Shown piece after piece: positions 33,448 to 45,986 of a stretch of DNA of 64,000 nucleotides. Position numbers and translations under genes: made by a program. This DNA comes from Monosporascus cannonballus. Taxonomy: Eukaryota > Ascomycota > Sordariomycetes > Xylariales. The first letter of the stretch is position 1, and each line of letters begins with the position of its first letter. The DNA is taken from assembly GCA_004154925.1 (NCBI GenBank), contig QJNS01000011.1, positions 62,001 through 126,000 on the forward strand. The letters run 5' to 3'. A model generated the notes under the pieces. That model saw only the letters and a program-made list of their open reading frames with translations. It ran no database searches and had not been told where the DNA came from.

Positions 33448-34113
33448 TTAAGCCGAAGCGGAGACAGGAGAGCCGCTTGAAAGAGCTGCTTCTTCGGCCC
33501 ACCATCCTAGAAAGCTCTGCATTCTTTCGGTTCTTTCCTCAGCCAGCTTACGTCCCACGTCCGTCTTCATCATGTCCTTAAGTCGAAGCAGTTTGTCATG
33601 GAAATGCTGAATCGACTCGTTCATCGAACCCTTGGTTCTTGCACCTGTGAAAGTGAAGACTCTCCCGATACCTATGCTTCCGATAGCGTCTAGACGGTCC
33701 GCGTCCTGGACGACGGCCAGCTCGGGATAAGCTTTGATAAGCTCTTGTACCCGAGCCGGATCCTTGATCTCACTAGAGTAGCTGACACCGAGGCAAACTG
33801 CCTGAACTTTCTGCGACAGCTGCTCTTCGGCGCCTAAGGAACAAAGGACATTGTAGACCAAGGTCGACGTCTCTTCTCCCGGCTTGAGATACTTCTTGTC
33901 GCCGACGTCATGGAGAAGGGCGCTGAGAACTACGACTTGCAGATCCCTAGAAGGAGTTGCGGGGGACTGAGCATGGATGTGTTGGGCAAGTGCAAGGACT
34001 CGCTGAATATGGTTGAAATCATGCGAGCCGTCATAGTTCGCCATGTATTCCTTGACATAATCAGTAACAGCACTGATAAGTCGCTGGTCTACTGAAGACT
34101 CCGTGGCAGCCAT
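33448..34113 (-). CDS. HD-domain metal-dependent phosphohydrolase
   Basis: A single exon encodes 221 residues of the small HD-superfamily hydrolases related to bacterial YedJ/YpgQ. Metal ligands are visible in order: His31 in YDGSHDFNHIQRVL, the His68-Asp69 pair in LSALLHDVGDKKY, and the final Asp in VVQDADRLDAIGSIGIGR (about 137-139). The conserved tail has FHDKLLRLKDMMKTDVGRKL and AEERTERMQSFL. Family members hydrolyse nucleotides or other phosphates, but the fungal substrate is not known. No targeting signal is apparent, so a cytosolic location is likely. The downstream ATG context and N-terminal alignment support the start at 34113. Confidence 0.92.
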   Translation of the reverse strand: MAATESSVDQRLISAVTDYVKEYMANYDGSHDFNHIQRVLALAQHIHAQSPATPSRDLQVVVLSALLHDVGDKKYLKPGEETSTLVYNVLCSLGAEEQLSQKVQAVCLGVSYSSEIKDPARVQELIKAYPELAVVQDADRLDAIGSIGIGRVFTFTGARTKGSMNESIQHFHDKLLRLKDMMKTDVGRKLAEERTERMQSFLGWWAEEAALSSGSPVSASA

Positions 34114-36353
34114 GGTGGTCCGCCTAGATGCCCAGTATCTAAGGGATTAGCACTTAATACTACATGTGCGGGCTAATATGCTATGGGTGTACCTCTTGTT
34201 CAGGAGAGTAGTCGATTTGAAGTCGAGATGGAGTATCCAACCAGTTTCTGATTGGGCAACTTAGACGGTAGACCTTATAAGTGTGATCCCCTCCTGATCT
34301 CCTAAACAAGATTCTAAATCCTATTATTATTGGACATGTGGTTCGGGGGGCACAGAGGTACGTTACGGGACAAGCCTGGTAGCTGCTCCTGGTGGCGTAG
34401 ATTCCGATGTAGGGTTTTCGTCAGCCTGAAAGCTTCGGCAGATCGGAGAGTCGGTGGAACATGATCAAGTTGCCTAGACTCTTAGGAACAGGGATAGTTT
34501 CCGCTAAAAAAAACAATAAGGAAAAGGCTGACGACCTGGATGTGTGAATGCATTGCATATTGCATCGAGGCGCCGAAGCTAAGATTGGTCATGTGACCGG
34601 CTGAGACCGATGTAGCCATTCGGGGAGCTGTAACGGTGCGGGCCCCCCTCCTCTCACCATAATTTCTCCATTATCCCCCCACCATCTCTGCCTTCCTGCA
34701 CGTAGGTTCTCCTCAGCATTTGACGAAAGAGAGGGGAGAGAAAGATCTGGGCGGATTTTTAGTGGATTCTTGCTTTCGGATTCTTCCGCGTAATGTGGTC
34801 ATTTTTATCCCCCACAATCGCTTACCCGCCGGAGCTAGTGATTACATGCATGTACAGGCGGGTTTATCGCAGCTCTAGTTTACAGGTGGTGTATGTCTCT
34901 GTGTCACTGAACACAACACCCAACCTCCCAGGAGCACGAGGAGATTTACGCATCCGCTACTACGTAATGGCAGCATTCGTCTTTTTTAAACAAGTTTTGC
35001 ATTCTTCCAAGCCTTCTGGAATGTGAAGAGGACAGCTTGGGTCGTTGACCATAGGCGGGAAGGTTCCTCATAGCGCCGAAGTATGAAATATCTGGCGGCT
35101 TGTGTGCGTAATCTATGAGGACGGAGTGCGTTGGAAGAACATTCGCAGTCTTCTGCCGATCGCGTCTAACCGGCAACCCCGACGAAGCGCACGCTCGCAG
35201 CCATCTATTTGCACCTGCTTATTTCGATGATTATGGAGTGGACCTTCGCCGAAGCCTTTCCTCATGGGTATCATGGTTGGCGGCATATGCAAAGGCAGCA
35301 CCATTTGGCTACATGATGAGCGGCCTGGCTCGCCATGGAAGACCTTGTCAGTCTGGCCATGCTCCTTGGCCTCGTTTTACTGCGTATGAAAGCTGTTGTC
35401 TTCCCAAAAATGAGCTATCAGCCAGCAGCAAGGTTGAACCGAGAACGCCCCCGCTTCGGAACAATCTGTGCCTTCACACATCGCATGCGGCCATAAGTTG
35501 TGTGGTCGCTTGCGCTTATCATTGGGTAGGCGGAGCAGACGCAGATCACCGCCGCGTGTGACTGGGACGAGCGAGAAGCTGGTATTGGCTATCGGGTTGT
35601 GGCTATTGACCAATGGCGGCTAGAATTTAGACGCCCAATGACCCATTTTCGTCTAGCTCAACCTTGCATCCCGTCTACTCCTCTGAGATTCCTAATTATG
35701 GCTACATACTTGTCCTGTTGCCTTTCCAATTCTAGGATCCCTTCACTCTGCTTAGCCGCTGGTCCTGCAAGCACCGTAAATCTTGCACTGCAGTGAGAGC
35801 TATCTCGGCTAGGGAACAAGTGCGCAAGTGATGTCGCCTTGACTTGGGCTGGTGTCGTCAACCAAACAGAAGACGTATCCTCGAGGATGGGCCCGCACAC
35901 ACCCGATCCAGCGGACGGAAGTCTGCCGGGCGAGTTGATGCAATCCCCCATCATGGTAAGGTTGGGAGATGGGCCAACCAGGCCTCACTTGGGGGCCGCA
36001 CGTATAAATCATCCAGCCTGCCTCCCGTTTCCTTCTTCTCTCATTCCCTTCCTTCTCTGGCAAGCATTCAGAACCCAAAAGCTAGTTTCTCGTTTTCCCC
36101 CTTTCCCCCCCTTTTCGTCCTTTTTAGTTGACAGAGAGCTGTGCTCTTGTTGCGACTTAATTAATTTTCAACTAATATTCAGAAAAATAAAGAAAATCAC
36201 CCTCTATTATCCTAGTTGCCGGTCAACTATAGCCCCTTATTCAACACCAACGAATTCGCCTAATAACGAGAACTAGCTTTTCCTTGCTCACCAAGTCCTC
36301 CGAAATTTTGAAGAAACGACAATCTTTGCAAATTACAACGTCAATCTTTCAGA
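34114..36353. other. Divergent spacer and long leader of the EsdC-type gene
   Basis: No gene is supported. Open frames at 35115-35561 and 35839-36276 look like chance. The right end carries a TATA box at 36003 and then a pyrimidine-rich tract at about 36020-36125, typical of a highly expressed fungal promoter and 5' leader. Confidence 0.5.
36003..36009 (+). promoter_or_regulatory. TATA box of the EsdC-type gene
   Basis: TATAAAT is followed by a long CT-rich stretch, 345 bp before the start codon at 36354. The arrangement matches strong fungal promoters with long 5' leaders. Confidence 0.45.
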
Positions 36354-37214
36354 ATGGCTACTATTCAACTGTCTTTCTCTCTCCGCGTTTCTTCCGGCGT
36401 CAAGTCTGTCCATTTGCTTGGTTCTTGGGACAACTACGTCGGCCAGATCCCCCTTTCCAAGGACAAGACCTCCTCCAAGTCCGGCTCGTGGAAGGGAACC
36501 TTCCGCTTTCAAGGGAACCTCGAGCCCGGCCACCGATACTGGTACTACTACATTATCGATGGCTACCACGTTGCACACAACCCCAGCGAGGACTCCATTG
36601 TTGAGCCCACCACCGGCCGGACGCTGAACACCCTCGACGTTCCCAAGGACAAGTCGAGCAAGTCTTCGTCCAAGTCTCACAGCTCCAGCAAGAGCTCGTC
36701 AAAGCACTCCTCTTCCAAGGACAAGGAGAAGCGGTCTTCCAAGCACAGCTCTCTCTCCGTTGACATTCCCAAGGGCCGTCCTCTTTCCGTCTCGAAGATC
36801 GTGGCGCCGAAGCCCATGTCACCCCACGCCACACGTCACATTCTGGATGCTGACTACTGCGACGACGAGACCATCGAAGAGCTTACTGCCCGCTTTGGCT
36901 CCGCCGGCATCGATGAGGACATCGTCACTGACTTCTCCACCTCTCCTGTTTCATCGTCTGGTTCCAGCCTGTCCTACCGCTCAGACAGCTCGTCGCCAAG
37001 CTCATCGCTCTCCGGCTACAGCACCCCCGCCTCAGACTGCAGCAGCTGCACATGCGAGCGCTACGGCATTACTCGCAAAGGTGACCGTGTCAAGATTGAC
37101 TGTGGTGGTGCTCGTTGTGGTTTCAGCGACGACAGCAGCTCTTGCTCGAGCGGTGATGAGGAGGTATACGTCTCCCGCAGCTCCCGCCGAAACGGCATCG
37201 TCGTGCGATCGTAA
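36354..37214 (+). CDS. esdC: EsdC-type protein with AMPK-beta-like glycogen-binding domain
   Basis: A single exon encodes 286 residues. The first ~95 residues form a CBM48/AMPK-beta-type carbohydrate-binding fold: VKSVHLLGSWDNYVGQIPLS, SWKGTFRFQG and HRYWYYYIIDGYHVAHNPSE. Then comes a Ser/Lys tract, DIPKGRPLSVSKIVAPKPMS and the acidic helix YCDDETIEELTARFG, and a Ser-rich tail containing a Cys cluster (SDCSSCTCERYG). This order matches Aspergillus nidulans EsdC, a protein needed early in sexual development. It has no kinase or catalytic residues, so it is probably a glycogen-binding adaptor. The gene name is transferred by similarity; the role in this species is inferred. Confidence 0.88.
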   Translation: MATIQLSFSLRVSSGVKSVHLLGSWDNYVGQIPLSKDKTSSKSGSWKGTFRFQGNLEPGHRYWYYYIIDGYHVAHNPSEDSIVEPTTGRTLNTLDVPKDKSSKSSSKSHSSSKSSSKHSSSKDKEKRSSKHSSLSVDIPKGRPLSVSKIVAPKPMSPHATRHILDADYCDDETIEELTARFGSAGIDEDIVTDFSTSPVSSSGSSLSYRSDSSSPSSSLSGYSTPASDCSSCTCERYGITRKGDRVKIDCGGARCGFSDDSSSCSSGDEEVYVSRSSRRNGIVVRS

Positions 37215-38636
37215 AGACTTGCATAATGGGAAGGATCCCGAGTTTCTCGGCAAACGCCAATTCCAGAAGGCCGAAGATAGAAGACATGGCCGTTCACTCA
37301 TTTACAGGCACGGCGCGCTAGTACTTCATGTACCGCGCCGCCTGTCTTGTTGTTCCATTGCATAATAAAGCGCGGCCCTCGTGGCAGGCTCTCCAAGCCG
37401 GTCTTGGTTGCCTGCCCCCGCGCGTCCCATCAGGGCCGGAGCATCGACCCCCGCGACCAGTCGGACATGATTGATCGTGCGATTTGTTTCGTGTGTTACG
37501 ACAACCTGTCTCGAGCACTGGAACCGCAACTTGCCAGTAGGCAAAGAACGTTAGCCCGACCTGCTCCAGCGAAACAAAACCCCCCCCACAAGCCGCCGCC
37601 GAGGATGGCTTCTGGGGATGTAATCGCCAATACCGTGGCCCCGAACCAGCCGATGGAAGGTTCGGGCCTGCCACCACTGAGGGAGAACAGGAGGGATGGT
37701 TGGTGAATTGACAATATGATAGCTACCACGTCCCGCAATGGGTTAGATGGCAATTGAATCTAATTCATTGAACTTTGCTCGGCCGACTTTTGTGATATCA
37801 TATGACCGTCTTATTGCCATGCTTTGTACCCATTGTCCTCCGAACTTGAAGTGAGTCAAATCGAGCTCTCTTCGAATCCAAGTGACCTCGATTTTTAGTT
37901 ATTGTCCCCATCCATCCAAGGGACGAGGATGTCTAATAAGTCGCAAAGCCTTAAGCTTACTTGGGCAATGTAATAAAGCTACGACAAAGCGCACCCAAAT
38001 AGAGCGGCGGCGCGGAATGATGGCCCACTGTAGTCACCTACAAGCCCCTTAACCCTTCTCGTATTACTGCACTCTTATCGTTCACTACCTGAACTGTCTA
38101 CCACAAGTTGCTTCCCCGTACACATCCATACTCCAAAGGTTAGTAAAGGGTCGACTGCGGTCAACACTAGACGCCCCCGTCCAGGAGCCTTCCAAGTACA
38201 GTTATCAGTTTTGTCGGGCGAATGACCCTCGTACGTATAATGGGTATCGGTGGGGCTAAAACGCTGCCCGACCTTGACGGGCTGGCGGGGTAATAAGGGG
38301 TACTGCTAGGTGCAGTAGCTCTCCCGGCCGTGCGCGTTCACCTGGTAACTAAAGATAATAAGGACGAACGAGGGGCTGGAAACTTCAACACTCAGGTAAG
38401 TTTCGTTGGGCTGTGTATTGCATTTCAGGCCTACTAGGTATATCGTCACTACAAGACCAAGACATCTTTGCAAGCACGTCGTCCCTAGAGAGGAGGCGAC
38501 GAAGAAACAGAAGAAGATCTATTTTCGAAAGAGACCATCAGCCTGAAAGTCCCGACGACGGCAATCCGAACCAGGTAAAACTGCTTAGATACCCGGAGTA
38601 GCACACACGGCTTCCATTTTATATTACCACGCCACG
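37215..38636. other. Intergenic region, nothing recognised
   Basis: Overlapping short frames at 37318-37753 and a 62-codon frame at 38413-38601 show no motif. The latter is Arg-rich and may be part of the amidohydrolase 5' region. Confidence 0.5.
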
Positions 38637-39797
38637 ATGGGGTCCGAAATCCCAATTATCGACGCCCACATCCACCTGTTCCCGGAGTCGGAGATAACGA
38701 CGATGAACTGGTACAAGCCTGACGGGCCGCTGGCGAAGCGGCACTCGCTGGAGGAGTACGCGGCCGCGCGGGCCGGCGCGCCAGTCAAGGGATTCGTCTT
38801 CATCGAGACGGATCGCAAGTTCGACCTCGAGGCCGGAGCCCGGGACGGCAGCGGCTGGGAGGCCCCGCTGATGGAGGTCGAGTGGCTGCGGCGCATCGTC
38901 GCCGGCACCCCCAAGCCCGGTGAGGGCCACGCCCCCGAGGACGCCGCGCTTTGCCTCGCCTACGTGCCCTGGGCACCGCTGCCGAGCGGGCCAGAGGTCC
39001 TCGGACGCTACCTCGACCGCGTCAAGGAGGTCGCCGGAGAGGAGAGCTGGCCCAGGGTGAAGGGGTTCCGGTACCTGCTGCAGGACAAGCCCAACGGCAC
39101 GGCGCTGCAGGACGGCTTCATCGAGAGCCTCAAGCTGCTCGGCCGCAGGGGCTTCGTGTTTGAGGTCGGCGTTAACCAGCACGAGCGCGGCAGGATCCAG
39201 CTCGAGGAGACGGTCGAGATGATCGACCGCGCGCACGACGGCGTGCCGGAGGAGCAGAAGGTCGTCTTTATTCTCAGTGCGTATTAGCCCGGTCGTTATG
39301 CCCTCTATCACTATCTATCTACGCGCCCCAGATGAGGCCATCAGATAAAAGAAAGTTAACGAAAGCTAACCTCTTCCTCCCCACGAAAAATAGACCACAT
39401 GTGCAAGCCGGACCTCGAAATCTACAATGTGCAGACGAGCCCGTCGTTCATCGCGTGGCGCACGGCCATGTTCACGCTGAGCAAGTGCAGCCGGACGTAC
39501 GTGAAGCTGTCGGGGGGGTTCTCCGAGATGGGCGAGTCGCTGCGGCGGCGGCCCGCCGAGGACGTCTTCGACGCCATCACCCCCTGGCTCAGCGTGCTGC
39601 TCGCCGCCTTCGGGCCGTCGCGACTCATGTTCGCCAGCGACTGGCCCGTCTGCACCGTCGGCGTCCCCGACGGCGAGGCCTGGCCCAAGTGGCGCGCCGT
39701 CATCGACCGCCTCTGCTACATGATGTCCTACGGCGACGAGGAGCGCCGCATGATCTGGGCCGGCACCGCCGCCAAGGCCTACGGAATCGAGCTGTAA
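38637..39797 (+). CDS. Amidohydrolase-2 family metal-dependent hydrolase (lactonase-like)
   Basis: Exons 38637-39276 and 39394-39797 (donor GTGCGT, branch GCTAAC, acceptor ATAG) give 347 residues of a TIM-barrel amidohydrolase. The N-terminal metal motif is IIDAHIHLFPE (His11, His13). Later blocks are KGFRYLLQDKPNGTALQDGF, VFEVGVNQH, the spliced VVFILNHMCKPD (metal-binding His at the end of a strand) and SRLMFASDWPVC with the catalytic Asp. This resembles fungal enzymes annotated as L-rhamnono-gamma-lactonase or 2-pyrone-4,6-dicarboxylate hydrolase-like proteins. The exact lactone or carboxylate substrate cannot be read from sequence, and no rhamnose-pathway neighbours are present. The 117-nt intron contains in-frame stops. 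The start is the first ATG with family similarity. Confidence 0.9.
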
Positions 39798-40940
39798 GGT
39801 ATATATATATATACACCTCCGTGGGTATAGGTCGGTGGGGGATGAATGAGTTCCTGATTGATTGGTGTATATGATACCAGAAAAACACTTCGTCGGATTT
39901 GGTGAAGTGCGGTCCCGGTCGAATTGGGGTAATACTAGGCAGATCTAATAGCTTGGGAGCATGGAAATAAGGCGTATCTAGTGCGTATGGGTGAGTGCTA
40001 TAGCTATAAAGACCAGATTGCCCGACTCCCATGCCGTCGCTCCTTACGAAGCTTCAGAATCACGGCTTAGGAGTATAGTATTTAACATCTACGTCTTACG
40101 CCCGACGCATTGAGTGCGCTGTCTTCAGTTCCAAGAAGTGACAGGCCGGAGCTCGATAGTCAGCCCCGAAGTGACCGCTGGGAGCTGGGCGATGTTTATC
40201 TGATGGTGTCTATGGTCGAGACGCATGTTGGGAATCCCTTCAACAATGAGAACGGAGGCTGCGTAGGCCATTCTGGCAGCAACGCTAATTGCTTATTCAG
40301 TGGACTCATCCTCTCCTACCCATACAACGAACAACGACTGTGGGACGGCTGACAGGGACGGCGAGGATAGCCTATGGCATTGCGGTGCACAAGGGTTTCG
40401 ACACTCACTCCCGATAGGAGGGGAACCGTAAGAGTTAATATGAAAATACGGGCCGATGGATCGTCTACTGGGATTCTACTACCATACCACAGGATAGGCT
40501 TCTAGTACTAGATGAGCTACATATGCAAGTTTTTCGTGGGTGAGCAGCATCCGATAAGTACCGGCCGGCCAGGCGGTCTTTGATTATGAATAGTTACGAT
40601 TTAATGGCTTCGAGATTCTGTACCTTCAGGCGCTGCGATAATGACGCCTGCCGAATCTAAAAACCAAGCAATGTGTCACTTAGCTAACCACATTTTCGTT
40701 AAAGAGCCGAATAACGGCATTGTCTAACTTTCTCATCGACTTCCGAACTTTTATGTACCCCCCGTAGCCCAAATTCAACTGAGAGCAATCTAGATACAGG
40801 ATTGGTATTAGTAACTAGTAGAGACCCGTCTAAGTTCCTCACCAAAAACGCCACGCAAAACCAAAAATGACATCTGGAAGCCTGGGTAATCGAAGCCGAT
40901 GCGGAATTCGCTGGGAGAATGGCCGGTGGTATTTTCTCTA
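39798..40940. other. Intergenic region, nothing recognised
   Basis: It begins with a short TA run (about 39800-39814) just after the stop codon. An 80-codon frame at 40110-40352 has no recognisable character. It also holds the 3' region of the minus-strand SUR7-type gene. Confidence 0.5.
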
Positions 40941-42014
40941 TTACGCGGAAGGCGGCGCCGTACGTTCCACCCGGTTGAAATTTGGCAAATTGTAGCCCCC
41001 CTTCTCACCGCGGGTGCGGGCTCCAATCCAGGCCCCCCTCCGTCCGGTTTTGATGTCGCGCCTCGAAGTACAGCAACAGCAGAGGCCAGCGTGGATGACG
41101 AAGGCAAGTAGGGTGAACCCGGTGGCAACCCACATGAATCCTAGCATTTTCATGCCGACTTCCACATTAACATTGAGATCTGGCTGTGAATCCATTGCGA
41201 ATTTGAAGGCAAATGACATGGCTGTGCCAAGAGATGATGCCACCAAGACGAGTATGGTCGAGATGAAAGCAAGTATCGAAAAGGGGCCGCTCCAGATTCG
41301 CGAGTACACCACGATCGGAGCAGCGAGCATGAGGATGAAGTTAAGTGCTGCGCTGGCCAGGAAGAAGCCAAACATGATATGAGAGGCGATACGAAGAATC
41401 GTCAGAACGTCGTTTACTTGCGAGGGTAAGGCGATAGAAGCACCCGCCAGAAGTTCGTTTAGAAGAACCTCGACCGGATTGAACCAGAACATGGGGGACG
41501 GTTCCGAGCAATAGGTAATGCCACTAATGAAAGGGTGAGCTGAAGCCCAAGTTGGGGTTAAGAGACTGCCTGTACCTATCCTCGTATCCTTCGCAAAAAC
41601 TCCACAAGCCAACTTGATAGAAGTCATGAAGTCCCAACGTGCGAGCAATCGAGTTCGTCAGAACCAGCTGCCCCGGGGGCAAGGCCTTAACAATGATGTC
41701 TGACAAGTCAAGCTTGAAGAAGTAGATGTCGTCCCGGATGGAACCACCGCCCGTATTGCCCACTCCGACCTTGAAGTGAAGTCAGTCATAATGCGCAGAG
41801 ATCGCAGGGAAACTGTCCTCACAAGAATCAAGAACATTATAGCCATGAAATAGAAGAGGCACGATAGTACAATCCAAACGCGCCGGGCCCGCGTGCCTCT
41901 CTTGAGGATATCTTGAGGGTCCGCCTTGTCGGCGCCAGCCTCGGCGCTCCCGGAGGTAGAAGGGGGAGATGCTGCCGGCCGGCCTCTGAATCGTGGTTCA
42001 TCATTGGCGGACAT
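40941..42014 (-). CDS. SUR7/PalI family plasma-membrane protein
   Basis: Exons in transcript order are 42014-41823, 41769-41576 and 41523-40941 (donors GTGAGG and GTACAG, acceptors CAAG and TTAG), giving 322 residues. The layout is claudin-like: a cytosolic N terminus rich in Pro/Ser/Ala, TM1 at about 46-66, a large extracellular loop with the signature GLW-x2-C...C (QVGLWSFCEGYEDSGITYCS), then TM2 at about 171-200, TM3 at about 208-232 and TM4 at about 254-276, which ends in LCCCC. A basic tail follows (TSRRDIKTGRRGAW). SUR7 proteins mark eisosome/MCC patches and PalI-type members act in ambient pH sensing; the conserved loop does not discriminate between them. Splicing at GAT-AG|T restores the GITYCS block, which supports the model. 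Confidence 0.9.
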
Positions 42015-43379
42015 TCTGAGGAGGGGAATACATGAGATTCGCTCCCAGAGAGTTGGAATAAACTAAAGAGAAGCATGTAACGAGCGAGAAGCCGCCATGT
42101 CGATAAGAAAAGCACTTTCAAGCGACCAAACTGATGCAAGAACGCGTGGTAAGGGGTGCCCGGACCCGCCTAATCATCGTACTAAGGAGCAGGTTCTCCA
42201 CCTAATGTCGGGTTGAGGTGGGAAGATCTCTGCAAGTACGATCGAGAACGAAGTACTCTCAAGTACCTCGCAGAAATCTTTTATTGCACTCGTTTGGGAG
42301 CGGTCTGGCAGTCACTGAAGTCTGTGAGGTATACAGGGCTGAAATATACTCTCAAAGAAGCTTCTCAAGACCGGAAATGATGCAAATGTCGATGGCACTT
42401 ACGTGGCAGGCAGTGGCCAGTGAATCAACTTTATATGTCATTCTTTGTATATATTTCGTAGTCAGCGATACGAGCCTTTGGGGTGTTCCAGACTTCAGGG
42501 AGCTAGGGCAATACAGGCAAAAGCTCGGTACCTTCGTTGGTCTCAGCCCTGTCATCTATACTCCCCTGTAGCTCTACTATGGTAGTGCCGGACTCCCGGT
42601 TGCTACCTCAAATTCATCCACTTTCTTGAAACACAGCCCCATTTGAATGTAATGCCCATACTCTCATTCTGACCTTTTGGTACCCCACTTTCGTTGTATG
42701 GCAATGAACAACAGAAGCTCGAGCCTACACACTTCGGTATTTACTCAAGTTGGTTCTCGGCTGCGCAAACCGCCCGAAAAGTAGGCCTTGTGCTTCCTAA
42801 CAGGGATTGACTTCATAATGTGGCTTCGCAAGGCAACCAATACTTTGGATCAGCTCTTCTGCATAGGACGAGGTTTATAAGCTCTGCGTTGACGTCAGCT
42901 GGCAGCTTAGCTCGGCACTGAACAAAAAGTCATCCCGCAATATCAACAGAAGTTATCCGCATGGATCATACAGCATTTCCACTCGGGGCGTCGGTCAATC
43001 GCTATCACATTGACGACCTCGGGTGATTTGGGTGAGACAGGGTACTTCGAAGTACATATTTTGCTACTTGCCAGCGTGAAAGCGCATGTGCGTGTGGGTA
43101 TACTTGCTCCGCCTCCGTCATGTAATAAGGAGCCCCGGCAATATGGATCTCCAAGGGTCCGCTAGTGTTCGGAAAAATAACTAGAGGCTCTACCACAATA
43201 TGAATAGGCCTGGGCTTTAGGGGCTTTCAGATGCCGAATGGACCAGTTTGGACTTTCAGGTGATTGCTTCTTTCGTTCATGATTCATTCCTTCGAGGGCT
43301 CGCTTTACCACCTTGCTGATATTCACATTCGTTCCATTGTTCGATTGAACCTTCTATCGTCGAAGAGCCGAAGTATTCA
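42015..43379. other. Divergent spacer, nothing recognised
   Basis: Divergent promoter region of the SUR7-type gene (-) and the PLC-like gene (+). Open frames are short and without motifs. Confidence 0.5.
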
Positions 43380-44792
43380 ATGGCACTTCGGTTCGGGACC
43401 TGGGCCTTATTCACTGTGTCTGCCCTCGCCCAAGAAACCAGTATTAGCGATGAGAGAACTACTGCGACTCACTCGACCATCACTCTCCGCGAACATACAA
43501 CGCCCACTGGGTCTTACCAGTCGTTCACTTCCCAAATCACCCTTGGAACCTCGTTAGGATCGATACCCGACGGGTCTTCCATAGCCACAGAAAATGCGAC
43601 AAGCACTGAATCTTCGGAAGAAGTGGTGACGGTAGTAATAACAGAAACTAGCATCACATGGTTAACCGGATCCCCCAAGACAACTAAACCTACGACCACC
43701 TTACCGAGTAACCTCACATCATCTTCGACAACAAGTACCGCGCCGTCCGTCACCAACACCCAACCCTGTAACAATTACCCCGAATTCTGTCAACGGCGGT
43801 ATAGCAACATTACGGAAGTCGGATGCCATAATTCCCCGTTTATTACACCGAACAATCTCGCCGCAAACCAGCAATACGATGTGACGACACAACTCAACGA
43901 CGGTGTGCGGTTCTTGCAAGCACAGATCCAATGGCCCAGCAATGGCACCGAGCCGCACTTTTGCCATACAAGCTGTGATATCCTCGATGCTGGGCCTATC
44001 ATCGAATGGCTTACCGAGGTCAAGAACTGGGTAGCCGTACACCCGTACGATGTCGTTACCATCCTTCTAGGTAATGGCAACTAGTGAGTGGCGCTTGTCA
44101 CCGTAGTAAGGACGATCCTTGAGCTGACTTTTGCGAATAGCTCCGCGCCTTCGATGTACGTTCCATACATCGAACAGAGTGGCATTCTACGGTATATCTA
44201 CCAACCGCCGGTGGTCCCGATGACACTGAAAGACTGGCCGACTCTCAATGACATGATCTTAAAGGGGCAGCGTGTCGTCATGTTCCTCGACTACATGGCC
44301 GATCAACAGCAATACCCCTGGCTTCTGGACGAGTTCTCCCAAATGTGGGAGACCCCATTTGACCCTGTGGATCAGAGTTTTCCCTGTACAGTCCAGCGGC
44401 CACCGGATCTACCCGAAGACGCTGCTAGGAACAGGCTGTATCTGCTCAACCACAATCTCAACATTGACCTCTCGCTGCTGAGTGCCGAACTGTTGGTACC
44501 TGCGAGGGCGGAGCTCAATCTCACCAACAACGCCACAGGTTACGGTAGTCTCGGGGCTGGAGCTGACAACTGTCTGAATACGTGGGTTCTGCCACCCAAA
44601 ATCCTCAATGTCGACTATTACAACGCGGGCGAGTACCCGGGCACGGTTTTCGAGGTGGCTGCTCGGATGAATAACGTGACGTACAACCGCCCCTGCTGTG
44701 GGACGTCTGTGAGCGGAGCATCGGGGCTGGTGAGAGGCAGCAAATACATATATACATTAGTTGGCATAGTACTATTTTGGGCGGCCGTTTAA
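43380..44792 (+). CDS. PLC-like phosphodiesterase, secreted and probably GPI-anchored
   Basis: Exons 43380-44083 and 44141-44792 (donor GTGAGT, branch GCTGAC, acceptor ATAG) give 451 residues. The N terminus is a signal peptide (MALRFGTWALFTVSALAQE), followed by a Thr/Ser-rich stalk to about residue 130. The TIM-barrel PI-PLC-X-like domain follows: EVGCHNSPFI with the first catalytic-type His, YDVTTQLNDGVRFLQAQIQW, HFCHTSCDILDAGPIIEWL, HPYDVVTILLGN spliced to YSAPSMYVPY, then DWPTLNDMI, RVVMFLDYMA and a C-terminal Cys-rich end. The last residues are hydrophobic (YIYTLVGIVLFWAAV) behind a small-residue region, as for a GPI signal. Fungal members of this class are surface proteins; enzymatic activity on phosphoinositides is unproven. 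Confidence 0.88.
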
Positions 44793-45986
44793 GCCCTCGG
44801 CCGGAGCTTGTCGCTTGCAAGGTGTTTAACTTGGGGAATTTGGGTAAATAGTATGCTAGCGTACTGGAACTAATTGAAACACTAATACTACATCAATTGG
44901 TACATAACAGCGTTATAGCAGCCCTAGGGTTTGCTGACTGGATATATTTTCTGTGATGCCTCGTTTATTGCATTCACTGAGGTAAGTTTTCCTTGGATAG
45001 TTCAACAATCATTCAATTATTGGAGGCAGGCAAAAAATACGGGCAGAAGGGCAGGTTTAAGTCACGTGCAAGGTCCGCTTCCGGCTTAGCGGGTCGCGAC
45101 CGATCCCAACGTGACATTATTAATAAGCAAGCGCTTCTGCTTTTCGCTCACTTTCCATTCTGCCTTGCCGCCTTAGCAAACGACCCATCTTCATCTTCTT
45201 TTATCTCACCTTTTCCTCCCGCTCATCAACTCGACTTCATCACGTCTTCTCTCCCCGTTTTCCCCATCGATCCCAACGTGCGATTACGTTGAACTTCGTG
45301 AACCACTAAACCCAAGAACTTTTTGAGTAATTGCGCATTTCAACATTCCGATATTAGCGCAACGACAGTAATTCCAGTTCTCCGCTTGTGGTAATTGCCC
45401 CAAGGTCGCGCCTTTCGACTGCTCTGCCTGTAGCGACAGTACTTCCAACGATGATCGCTTAGTTCGACGTGGATAAAAGTCTACGCTCGTCAGGACGGTA
45501 CTTAGGGTAGGCTGGAGGTCTTAGGCTAACAAAAGTCGATATTTGCCCGCCAAACCGGTGTGGTATTGGGGATTTGAGGAGGGAATATCTTCGTCATTCA
45601 AGTTAATTTGGTGGTGAAGCCCGCCGTGGCTTTTGTACATCATATTTCCTTTTCTCATTACTGGAGGCCTGAACTCCCATTGTTCTTCCAAACAATCAGA
45701 AATTGATTCCCATCCATTTGTGCGAACTGGGTCCTTGAAGAAGCCACAGTCATTAGCCAAAAGAGAATTTGCACAAACAACCGCTGCGCAAATATAAAAG
45801 CGCTAGCTTTTCAACCGAAAGAAACCCGACCATCTGCGCTCTACATCTACAACCTAACCTCTCAGTGTACCTAACCCCCACAACTATTCAGAACCTACAT
45901 CTCGTACTGCGCCTTGAGAATACTCCTTCTCTTGAACCCCCGAGAATTCTACTGTAAACGGTTCAGGATTTCGCGCGTACTTCACC
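44793..45986. other. Intergenic region and 5' leader of Mpe1
   Basis: No gene is seen. A 99-codon frame at 44993-45292 is low-complexity and lies in a pyrimidine-rich stretch. The rest is spacer and the likely leader of the gene at 45987. Confidence 0.5.

Noticed and set aside
35839..36276. 145-codon frame upstream of the EsdC-type gene
   Set aside because: It spans the TATA box and the CT-rich leader of that gene and has no family resemblance.
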